This document shows positions 1 to 5,138 of a stretch of 5,648 nt of DNA, in pieces (the first letter of the stretch is position 1; each line of letters begins with the position of its first letter). Under the pieces are notes generated by a model, which did not search any database, was not told the DNA's origin, and worked only from the letters and a program-made list of their open reading frames with translations. A program made the position numbers and the translations under genes. The stretch is from Holophagales bacterium (GTDB lineage: Bacteria > Acidobacteriota > Holophagae > Holophagales > Holophagaceae). The stretch covers positions 1-5,648 of the forward strand of contig JAIRRD010000130.1 of NCBI GenBank assembly GCA_031256155.1, given 5' to 3'.

Positions 1-608
1 ATATAAATTATGATAAATCTACATTTAGCTCCAAAGTAGGGCAGCGCGGATCAAATGGAAAAGACAGGGACAAATCCTCACAGACAACTGGCGGAAGTGA
101 AGACACTCTGGAACTGAGTCCGGAAGCAATACGGATGCTTGAATCGCTTAAAGCCCGCGACAAGGCGGTAAGAGCGCATGAAGCGGCTCACCTGTCCGCA
201 GCGGGCGGAATAGCCAAAGGAGGCGCTCAATTCACATTGCAGCGTGGTCCAGATGGAAACAGCTATGCCGTTGGGGGCGAAGTCAGCATTGACGCAAGTG
301 CTGTTCCCAATGACCCCCAGGCCACCATTGCCAAAGCCCGTCAAGTTGTTGCCGCCGCGCTGGCTCCATCAGACCCCAGTCCGCAAGACAGAGCCGTAGC
401 CGCAAATGCCAGACAAATGGAAGCAAATGCCGCAGCGGAATTGGCCAAAAAAATAAACGAGCAATCCAAGAAAGAACCATCCGTACAAGAACCATCAGTG
501 CAAGGCATGTCCGCACAGGGTCGACAAGCGACCAGTGCCTATAGCACGGCATCATCCCTCAAAGAAACAACCGATCCCATCGCCATGGCTTATCAGGCAG
601 TAGCTTAA
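1..608 (+). CDS. SprA-related putative metalloprotease, 5' end outside window
   Basis: The frame whose codons begin at position 3 is open from the window edge to the TAA at 606-608, so the gene starts upstream. The ATG at 135 is probably internal, because family-like sequence (LSPEAIRMLESLKARDK) begins before it. The zinc-protease signature HEAAH is encoded at 177-191 in the context VRAHEAAHLSAAGG. It is followed by a GPDGNSYAVGGEVSID stretch, a PNDPQATIAKARQV segment and an alanine-rich helical part. This order is typical of the SprA-related family (PF12118-like), annotated as putative metalloproteases; substrates are not established. The C-terminal third is low in complexity, with a short degenerate repeat (EPSVQEPSVQGMSAQ), and ends in AYQAVA. 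The upstream part in the window is Ser/Gly/Asp-rich and probably a disordered linker. The family call is fairly secure from the motif and its context; proteolytic activity is inferred. Confidence 0.82.
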   Translation, partial: INYDKSTFSSKVGQRGSNGKDRDKSSQTTGGSEDTLELSPEAIRMLESLKARDKAVRAHEAAHLSAAGGIAKGGAQFTLQRGPDGNSYAVGGEVSIDASAVPNDPQATIAKARQVVAAALAPSDPSPQDRAVAANARQMEANAAAELAKKINEQSKKEPSVQEPSVQGMSAQGRQATSAYSTASSLKETTDPIAMAYQAVA

Positions 609-665
609 ATATTATGACAATTCCATTAGAATTATTTTGCAAGTAGTTCTTAGTATACTGAAATC
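609..665 (+). promoter_or_regulatory. Short intergenic spacer: weak hairpin and candidate -10 box for the ATPase gene
   Basis: The spacer holds a weak AT-rich hairpin (AATTC 619-623, loop CATTA, GAATT 629-633) followed by ATTTTG. It could be a poor terminator for the upstream gene, but the stem is only 5 bp. TATACT at 654-659 matches a sigma-70 -10 box in five of six positions and ends 6 bases before the ATG at 666. No good -35 hexamer sits 16-18 bases upstream (the sequence there is like ATTATT). There is no purine-rich Shine-Dalgarno sequence before the ATG. If TATACT is used, the mRNA would begin at or near the A of the start codon. Confidence 0.35.
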
Positions 666-3209
666 ATGACATACAGCAAACCCGAATCCGGCGGACTGAC
701 AAGCGAGCAAGCAAAAGCACTTCAGTTGGAATTCGGAAAAAACGAACTGGTATCTCAAAAGAAAGAGAGTTTCGCCAAAAAGGTATTCAGCATCCTGACA
801 GAGCCTATGTTCTTGCTGTTAATTGCTGCGTCAGTCATTTATTTTATTCTCGGCGAGCCACGCGATGGACTGGTAATGCTCGTCTTTGTAGTCGGCATTA
901 TCAGTATTGATGCCATTCAAGAGTGGAAAACCGACAAAACTCTGAACGCACTGAAAGACCTGTCCGCGCCGCGTGTCACCGTCCTACGTGACGGTATGGA
1001 AACACAGATCGCCAGTGTTGACCTCGTTCCGGGTGACATGATGATAATCAGCGAAGGCATAAAAATTCCGGCTGATGGTCATGTGGTCAAATGCAGCGAT
1101 TTGTGTGTTGACGAATCCTCATTGACAGGCGAGTCGGAAGGAGTTTGGAAAGTCGCGGCCAAGGGCTCAGAAAAGTCATCCGGCTACTGGCGCGATGACT
1201 ATTGCTATGCCGGAACACTTGTCACACAGGGCATGGCCTTGGTGTGCGTGGACAAAACCGGTGGTGCTACCGAATACGGAAAAATCGGGATTAATGTATC
1301 CAAAGCGCCGAAAGATAAAACCCCGCTTCAAAGACAAATCGGCATTATAGTCAAACTGTGCGCCGGTATTGCCGCGACTTTGTTCGTGCTGGTGGGCGTA
1401 TTGACCTGGTTTAACCTTAACAACCACATTTTTTTGGAAAGACTCACCGAAAGCACACTATCAGGCATCACACTCGCTATGGCTATGATACCCGAAGAAT
1501 TTCCGGTCATCTTAACAGTCTTCCTCTCAATGGGCGCATGGCGGCTGGCTAAAAAAAGTTCTCTGGTACGCAAGCTCCCATCGGTTGAAACACTCGGCGC
1601 GGTATCAGTACTGTGTGTGGACAAAACCGGAACAATCACAATGAATAAAATGGCCGTGCAGGAAACCTGGGTAGCATCGGGCCGCGAAGAAGACCTGATT
1701 GAAATAATGGGACTTGCCTGTGAAACCGATGCCTATGACCCAATGGAAAAAGCCATGCTTGCCTACTGCGAACAACATGGCATATCAAAAAAGCATCTTT
1801 TCGATGGCAAACTCATTTCAGAATACTCTTTTACCAATGAACTGAAAATGATGGGGCATGTCTGGCATCATGATGGCGAAATCATCATAGCCGCCAAAGG
1901 TTCCCCGGAGCGTATACTCGCGTTATGCCGGTTATCCGACAGCGCACGGACACAGGCCAACGGCAAATTACGCGAAATGAGCGAACAGGGCCTGCGGGTT
2001 ATCGCCGTAGCAATGGCGAAACAGCATAGGGAAGCAGAAATACCGGCGAATATAACAGACTGCTCACTGACGCTCTGCGGACTGATAGGTCTTGCGGATC
2101 CACCGCGGGAATCAGTCAAAAGTGATATAGCCACCTGTAACGAAGCCGGCATAAGAGTTGTGATGATAACGGGCGATAACGGCATAACTGCCGCATCCAT
2201 AGCAAATAAAGTCGGTATGAGGAATCACGATAAAATAATAACAGGCGACATGCTTGAGAAAATGACAGATGATGAATTGCGCGAAAGCGTCGGAACAGTC
2301 AGCATTTTTTCACGCGTCATACCAGAACACAAAATGCGTATCGTCAAAGCATTCAAAGAAAACGGCGAAATCGTAGCCATGACTGGAGATGGCGTGAATG
2401 ATGCTCCAGCCCTCAAATACGCCGACATTGGTATAGCAATGGGCAAGCGCGGAAGCGAGGTATCCCGTGAAGCCGCCGACCTGATTCTGATGGACGATAA
2501 TTTTTCAACCATTGTTGACACAGTGAAAGATGGCCGCAGAATTTTCGACAACATCCGCAAAGCGGTAGGGTATGTCTTTACCATCCATATGCCCATAGCG
2601 CTCTCTTCCCTGCTTGCGCCAGCTCTGGGAATAAGCCCTGCATCCCTGATGTTCCTGCCCATGCTCGTTGTCTTGCTCGAACTGGTTATTGACCCGACCT
2701 GCTCAATAGTCCTGGAACGCCAGCCAGCAGAAGCTGACATCATGGAACGCGGACCGCGAAGCCCGGGAGAAAAGCTGGTAAACGCAAAGACATTATTCAA
2801 GAGCATCACGCAGGGTCTGACAATTTTCGCGGCATCCTTTGGCGCGTACTACTACACTCTGTCAGAAAATCAAGACACTGCCCCCGCCGCACGTGCAATG
2901 GGGCTTTCAATTATCATGCTTGCTAATTTATTTTTAGTTCAGGTAAACAGTTCAGAAACAGACAGTATTTTTGCCTCAATCAAGCGACTGTACAAGGACA
3001 GAGTCATCTGGGCTATTAATATTTTAGTCATAGCGGGTCTGCTTATTATGCTGTACACCCCACTGAGCGATTTCTTAAAGCTCGCCCCCCTCAATGTGGG
3101 ACAGCTATTGGTTGTTTTGCTTTTAGGTGCGGTCTCTGTGCTGTGGTATGAGATAGTGAAACTGACAAACCGTGTCATTCCAAAGCAGCCAGAAGCCAAA
3201 GTTATTTGA
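666..3209 (+). CDS. Type II-like P-type cation-transporting ATPase (probably Ca2+ or related cation)
   Basis: This is a complete 847-residue P-type ATPase that uses ATP to move a cation across the cytoplasmic membrane. The N-terminal cation-ATPase domain (about 1-50) leads into M1/M2 (about 46-85). The actuator loop carries TGES at 154-157. M4 holds PEEFP at 276-280, where Ca2+ pumps have PEGLP. The phosphorylation motif DKTGT starts at Asp319. The nucleotide-binding domain has KGSPE at 411-415 and is compact compared with eukaryotic Ca2+ pumps. Hinge motifs follow: DPPR 478-481, TGDN 502-505 and TGDGVNDAPALK 573-584. Six C-terminal helices run from about 633 to 829. M6 contains ELVIDPTC, with Glu672 and Asp676 as likely ion ligands. 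Length and topology fit the type II group with a Cation_ATPase_C domain. The substrate is not certain: the PEEFP subgroup is usually annotated only as a cation ATPase. All catalytic residues are intact. There is no Shine-Dalgarno sequence before the ATG, but in-frame homology begins right there. Confidence 0.95.
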   Translation: MTYSKPESGGLTSEQAKALQLEFGKNELVSQKKESFAKKVFSILTEPMFLLLIAASVIYFILGEPRDGLVMLVFVVGIISIDAIQEWKTDKTLNALKDLSAPRVTVLRDGMETQIASVDLVPGDMMIISEGIKIPADGHVVKCSDLCVDESSLTGESEGVWKVAAKGSEKSSGYWRDDYCYAGTLVTQGMALVCVDKTGGATEYGKIGINVSKAPKDKTPLQRQIGIIVKLCAGIAATLFVLVGVLTWFNLNNHIFLERLTESTLSGITLAMAMIPEEFPVILTVFLSMGAWRLAKKSSLVRKLPSVETLGAVSVLCVDKTGTITMNKMAVQETWVASGREEDLIEIMGLACETDAYDPMEKAMLAYCEQHGISKKHLFDGKLISEYSFTNELKMMGHVWHHDGEIIIAAKGSPERILALCRLSDSARTQANGKLREMSEQGLRVIAVAMAKQHREAEIPANITDCSLTLCGLIGLADPPRESVKSDIATCNEAGIRVVMITGDNGITAASIANKVGMRNHDKIITGDMLEKMTDDELRESVGTVSIFSRVIPEHKMRIVKAFKENGEIVAMTGDGVNDAPALKYADIGIAMGKRGSEVSREAADLILMDDNFSTIVDTVKDGRRIFDNIRKAVGYVFTIHMPIALSSLLAPALGISPASLMFLPMLVVLLELVIDPTCSIVLERQPAEADIMERGPRSPGEKLVNAKTLFKSITQGLTIFAASFGAYYYTLSENQDTAPAARAMGLSIIMLANLFLVQVNSSETDSIFASIKRLYKDRVIWAINILVIAGLLIMLYTPLSDFLKLAPLNVGQLLVVLLLGAVSVLWYEIVKLTNRVIPKQPEAKVI

Positions 3210-3239
3210 ATCTCTTTGTAAATAATGAATGATAGATGC

Positions 3240-3295
3240 CATATAGCAATTTTCGATTGTGAAGCTCGCCGTTATAGTCGTTTTACTTGTGGAGC
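3240..3295 (+). repeat. Left inverted repeat of the island (56 bp)
   Basis: CATATAGCAATTTTCGATTG and the following 21 bases, up to 3280, match the reverse complement of 5092-5130 at 35 of 39 aligned bases plus a 2-base gap. TTTTACTTGTGGAGC (3281-3295) matches the reverse complement of 4969-4983 perfectly. The outer part contains a small hairpin, CAAT-TTTCG-ATTG (3247-3259), that is conserved in the right copy. The inner end includes GGAG (3291-3294), which could serve as a ribosome-binding site for the ATG at 3302. Confidence 0.85.
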
Positions 3296-3301
3296 ATAAC
3301 A

Positions 3302-3550
3302 ATGGCCGGTGTGGTGTCTTGTTGGTTTGCTGCTGGTGATTCACGGTAGCTTTGCGTATCTCATAATACAGCAATGACAAACATCGTGAGTATTATGAGT
3401 TCTGGCAACCGAGGTTAGACGAAGAAGGCTTTTGGTATGAAAATAAACAAATCACAGATTCAGTTGGCCTCATGCGAGAAAAAAAAGCGTGAAGCAGACG
3501 AGCAGAAACTCAAACTTGAAAATAATGCGGCCGCTTCAAACAGTTTATAA
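3302..3550 (+). pseudogene. Decayed small membrane-protein ORF with apparent one-base insertions
   Basis: No single frame is open, but three successive frames join into one plausible protein of about 80 residues. From 3303 the frame reads WPVWCLVGLLLVIHGSFAYL and then IIQQ, a good transmembrane helix, ending at TGA 3375-3377. Skipping T3375 leads to DKHREYYEFWQPRLDEEGFW and then YENKQITDSVGLMREKKA, ending at TGA 3490-3492. Dropping one A from the eight-A run at 3479-3486 continues into KREADEQKLKLENNAAASNSL and TAA at 3548-3550. An ATG at 3302 with GGAG seven bases upstream would need one G removed to enter the first frame; GTG at 3309 is an alternative start. The third frame is also a free-standing 37-codon ORF from ATG 3437, with AGAAGG upstream. 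The family is not recognised. The reconstruction is inference: it could be a pseudogene, sequencing error in homopolymers, or chance. Confidence 0.4.
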
Positions 3551-3591
3551 AACTAGTTGCACTTATAGCAACACTGGCTATCTTTACACCG
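3525..3591 (+). other. Signal-peptide coding segment out of frame with its apparent ATG
   Basis: In the frame of the following gene, the bases from 3526 encode RFKQFIKLVALIATLAIF followed by TPLNA and then Gln-Leu-Thr. This is a textbook Sec signal peptide with a basic N-region, a hydrophobic core and an LNA cleavage site. The frame has no ATG, GTG or TTG start before the signal peptide; the upstream TAA is at 3523-3525. ATG at 3525-3527 is one frame off: removing one G from CGG at 3528-3530 would give Met-Arg-Arg-Phe-Lys and restore a perfect signal peptide. This points to a one-base insertion just after the start codon, or a sequencing error there. Confidence 0.55.
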
Positions 3592-3933
3592 TTGAACGCT
3601 CAACTTACTACTTTGGAGGAAGGTAATCCAAGCGCTTCACTAGGCACAAAGATTTACGCCATGTATTCCACTGAAACACAGGAAAACCTTAATGTGTTTT
3701 TGAATAATGTGACTACTGTTCTTGATGAAAATGGCAAAAAAGCTGATGAAACCACTTTGGCTTTTGAATTTGAAGATGGAACTATTGCCTTCTTAAAAAT
3801 TATCGTATATGATGGTATTGCAAGATTAGGTGGTGATTACGAATACCTGCAATCAAGGTCGGAATTTTCAACACATTTTGTCAACATCTTGTTTGGTAAT
3901 GTCATACAAGCCCCTGTATTTGGGTCAAATTGA
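3592..3933 (+). CDS. Small secreted protein of unknown function (readable part)
   Basis: The longest ORF with a usable start begins at TTG 3592 and gives 113 residues, but this start lies inside a predicted signal peptide encoded from about 3526. The natural product was probably exported and mature from Gln at about residue 3 of this ORF (QLTTLEEGNPSASL). The mature part is about 111 residues, rich in Thr, Asn, Glu and Phe, has a single Met, and contains no cysteines or recognised motif. It ends in IQAPVFGSN. A predicted mix of strands (TTLAFEFEDGTIAFLKIIVYDG) suggests a small beta-rich fold. The gene lies 32 bases upstream of the next one on the same strand, so the two may be cotranscribed. 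Base composition is AT-rich like the downstream gene and unlike the ATPase gene. Whether it is still expressed with export depends on the start-region frameshift. Function unknown. Confidence 0.6.
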   Translation: MNAQLTTLEEGNPSASLGTKIYAMYSTETQENLNVFLNNVTTVLDENGKKADETTLAFEFEDGTIAFLKIIVYDGIARLGGDYEYLQSRSEFSTHFVNILFGNVIQAPVFGSN

Positions 3934-3952
3934 GTACCCTTGATTGTATATT

Positions 3953-3958
3953 AAGGAG
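3953..3958 (+). promoter_or_regulatory. Strong Shine-Dalgarno for the DUF4412-like gene
   Basis: AAGGAG sits 7 bases before the ATG at 3966. It is the clearest ribosome-binding site in the window and fixes the start. Its presence contrasts with the P-type ATPase and cysS starts, which have none, in keeping with a different origin for the island. Confidence 0.8.
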
Positions 3959-3965
3959 ATGAGTC

Positions 3966-4733
3966 ATGAAACAAATTGTTCAAATATTTTTTTGTCTTGC
4001 TGCAGTGACTTTTGAATTAGTAAGTCAAGACTTAAAAATAACATACAACACTGTGACTAAAGCAGGTTCAACTCAAAAAGCCACAGAAATATTATATTAT
4101 TCATCCCGATATCAGCGCATTAACAATGAAAAAACAAAGATTGATACACTTATTGATTATAATAGTTTTATTTCTTACCGAATTGACCACAAAAAAAAAG
4201 TGATTAGCAGGATTGAACTAGAAGATATGATAAAAATCAAGAAACAAATAATTAAAGCAAGCGAAAAAAATGTTGCTACATTAAATGAAGCCAGAAAAAA
4301 AATATATGAGATAGACGACAAAAGCGCTGTCTCTATTAAAAAAATCGGTAGTGAGACAATTCTGGGTAGACCATGTGACAAGTGGAGCATTACATTGGGG
4401 AAACTAACATACATTGTCAGTGCAGACCCAAGCATACACTCACCTGTTTCCCAAGATGTAAAAGAAAAAGCAAGCCCCTTTAATGGCGGCTCTACGATAC
4501 CAATGTTAGGGCCAATTTTGGGTGAGTCATTCTTTAAATTTTGGACAGAAATATCTAAAATCAATGGTCAATTAAAACAAGAATTGCAGATGCCTATGGG
4601 AACAATGAATGTAAAAATTAACAAAGAAGCCATAAAAATCGAAACCAGTCCAATTCAGCCTTCCATATTTGAATTACCAAAAGGCTACAAGGAAGAAAAT
4701 CTTGGGCAAAAAATAATAGAAGAAATGAAGTAG
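3966..4733 (+). CDS. DUF4412-like exported protein
   Basis: This encodes 255 residues starting at an ATG with a strong Shine-Dalgarno. The N-terminus (MKQIVQIFFCLAAVTFELVS) is a short signal peptide. Cys10 is not in a proper lipobox, so a periplasmic or secreted location is more likely than a lipoprotein. The body resembles the DUF4412 family (PF14371-like), beta-rich proteins related to the LolA/LppX-type fold. It has an early strand pattern (DLKITYNTVTKAG), then ILGRPCDKWSITLG at 132-145 with the lone downstream Cys137. MPMGTMNVKINK at 209-220 and SIFELPKGYKEEN at 233-245 form the usual family ending. Residues 75-115 form a Lys-rich helical insertion (KKKVISRIELEDMIKIKKQI and onward). The reaction or partner is unknown; the fold suggests binding of a lipid or other hydrophobic ligand, which is inference. 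The gene is very AT-rich and lies 32 bases after a small secreted-protein gene, probably in one transcript. The nearest bases after the stop show no convincing terminator. Confidence 0.7.
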   Translation: MKQIVQIFFCLAAVTFELVSQDLKITYNTVTKAGSTQKATEILYYSSRYQRINNEKTKIDTLIDYNSFISYRIDHKKKVISRIELEDMIKIKKQIIKASEKNVATLNEARKKIYEIDDKSAVSIKKIGSETILGRPCDKWSITLGKLTYIVSADPSIHSPVSQDVKEKASPFNGGSTIPMLGPILGESFFKFWTEISKINGQLKQELQMPMGTMNVKINKEAIKIETSPIQPSIFELPKGYKEENLGQKIIEEMK

Positions 4734-4771
4734 CCACTCATTCGTTGAGGCAGCTTTCGACTATGAATATA

Positions 4772-4784
4772 GTTCCTCTTTTGC
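4772..4784 (+). repeat. Left copy of 13-bp direct repeat (target-duplication-like)
   Basis: GTTCCTCTTTTGC occurs here and again at 4953-4965. The identity extends to 16 bases with the following CGA. This copy directly abuts the left terminal inverted repeat of the small element starting at 4785. Confidence 0.8.
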
Positions 4785-4952
4785 CGATTTTTGACACGAA
4801 ACCACCTCCAAACACACTCGCAGTAGTATAACTGCGCTGACATGCGAGGGACTTGCAGCCCCCTCGACCCACGCCGGCCAGCTTCCGACCTATGAGCCAG
4901 AAGCAAGGGGGTACAAATCTACGTTACGAATATCTTCGTATATCACAAATCG
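4785..4952. mobile_element. 168-bp MITE-like element
   Basis: The left end, CGATTTTTGACACGAA (4785-4800), and the reverse complement of the right end, CGATTTGTGATATACGAA (from 4952 back to 4935), match at 14 of 16 aligned bases plus a 2-base gap. The same 13-base sequence directly flanks both ends, as expected for a target-site duplication. The interior is too short to encode a transposase. It is GC-richer than the AT-rich genes upstream and carries three stem-loops (4819-4836, 4845-4866, 4881-4904), with a fourth at the right end (4925-4940). A 13-16 bp duplication is longer than most insertion sequences make, so the enzyme family that would move it is not identified. The alternative is a structured intergenic repeat flanked by chance by a duplication. 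Confidence 0.55.
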
Positions 4953-4965
4953 GTTCCTCTTTTGC
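4953..4965 (+). repeat. Right copy of 13-bp direct repeat
   Basis: GTTCCTCTTTTGC begins at the base after the right terminal inverted repeat ends at 4952. Together with the copy at 4772-4784 it frames the 168-bp element exactly. Confidence 0.8.
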
Positions 4966-4968
4966 CGA

Positions 4969-5130
4969 GCTCCACAAGTAAAATGTGCGGATGCGCTAGA
5001 CTGCGCCGTAATGGAGCGAGCCGCCATTGGCGGGGAGCGAAATGGGAGGCGTAGGCGGTGCTTGCCTATCTGTACTGTTTGGCAAGGGCGTCGACTATAA
5101 GCGAGTATTACAATCGAAAATTGTTATATG
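4969..5130 (-). repeat. Right inverted repeat of the island, split by an insert
   Basis: Read on the minus strand from 5130 inward, it gives CATATAACAATTTTCGATTG and the rest of a 39-base match to 3240-3280. The match breaks at 5092 and resumes as TTTTACTTGTGGAGC at 4983-4969, identical to 3281-3295. The outer hairpin ACAAT-CGAAA-ATTGT (5110-5124) is kept. Against the left copy, one end pair changes from G-T wobble to A-T, so pairing is preserved. Confidence 0.85.
4984..5091. mobile_element. 108-bp GC-rich insert within the right inverted repeat
   Basis: In the left repeat, TTATAGTCG is followed at once by TTTTACTTG. In the right copy the same two blocks are separated by these 108 bases. The insert is GC-rich, with a GCGC/GCGC stem (4993-5006), a CCGCC-ATT-GGCGG hairpin (5021-5033) flanked by two copies of GGAGCGA (5013-5019 and 5034-5040), and a CTTGCC/GGCAAG stem (5061-5086). 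I see no terminal inverted repeat or target duplication at its edges, so a deletion from the left copy is equally possible. No coding content is evident. Confidence 0.4.
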
Positions 5131-5138
5131 CTGATTGT

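Larger units (their letters stand above)
3240..5130. mobile_element. Candidate non-autonomous element: AT-rich island bounded by inverted repeats
   Basis: Long imperfect inverted repeats, both reading inward, bound this 1.89-kb stretch. The left one begins 31 bases after the ATPase stop codon and the right one ends 8 bases before the cysS start codon. The protein-coding part between them is clearly more AT-rich than the flanks: 4141-4200 has 14 G+C of 60, whereas 961-1020 in the ATPase gene has 36 of 60. The genes inside encode small exported or membrane proteins with no link to either neighbour. No transposase, integrase or resolvase is present, and no convincing target-site duplication flanks the outer ends. 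The island could be a cargo-bearing element mobilised in trans, an invertible segment, or a pair of dispersed repeats that happen to face each other. The repeats are directly visible; mobility is inferred. Confidence 0.5.
4734..5138. other. Geneless 405-bp stretch, dense in repeats and stem-loops
   Basis: I find no convincing gene on either strand between the DUF4412-like gene and cysS. The stretch is taken up by two copies of a direct repeat, a 168-bp MITE-like element, and the right inverted repeat of the island interrupted by a 108-bp insert. Perfect or near-perfect stem-loops occur throughout: CGCAGT/ACTGCG (4819-4836), CGAGGG/CCCTCG (4845-4866), GCTTC/GAAGC (4881-4904), TACGAA/TTCGTA (4925-4940), GCGC/GCGC (4993-5006), CCGCC/GGCGG (5021-5033), CTTGCC/GGCAAG (5061-5086) and ACAAT/ATTGT (5110-5124). 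A T-box leader, which might be expected before cysS in Firmicutes, is absent. Confidence 0.75.

Noticed and set aside
2225..2809. Long minus-strand ORF of 194 codons within the ATPase gene.
   Set aside because: It is the antisense shadow of a strongly conserved coding sequence, with low-complexity Ser/Arg content.
3240..3302. Possible integron attC site (GCATAACAA at 3294-3302, TTGTTATATGC at 5121-5131).
   Set aside because: The cores do not fit RYYYAAC/GTTRRRY, the repeats are inverted and not in tandem orientation, and no integrase is seen.
3527..3557. NotI-like GCGGCCGC (3527-3534) and SpeI-like ACTAGT (3552-3557) close together, resembling cloning-vector linkers.
   Set aside because: The bases between and around them read through as one natural signal peptide in one frame, and no other vector sequence is present. 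Coincidence is more likely, though the extra G falls inside the GCGGCCGC.
4738..4797. A 19-codon minus-strand ORF starting with GTG (MSKIGKRGTIFIVESCLNE) preceded by GGAGG.
   Set aside because: It is too short, it spans the boundary of the MITE-like element and its direct repeat, and there is no other evidence for it.
4685..4906. Minus-strand ORF of 73 codons overlapping the end of the DUF4412-like gene.
   Set aside because: Its composition is arbitrary (Arg- and Ser-rich), it crosses the element boundary and runs antisense into a real gene.
4841..4920. Minus strand looks vaguely tRNA-like (CGAGGG stem with GCTGCAAGT loop, CAT triplet).
   Set aside because: The loop is 10 bases, the T-loop consensus is absent, and no acceptor or D-arm pairing can be drawn.
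4772..4968. Two copies of a 16-base repeat as a minimal CRISPR array.
   Set aside because: There are only two copies, spaced 165 bases apart, the repeat is too short, and no cas genes are present. The copies are better explained as flanks of the small element.
4920..5138. T-box or other cysteine-responsive leader before cysS.
   Set aside because: No T-box sequence (GGGTGGTACCGCG type), no specifier-loop layout, and the space is occupied by the inverted repeat and its insert.
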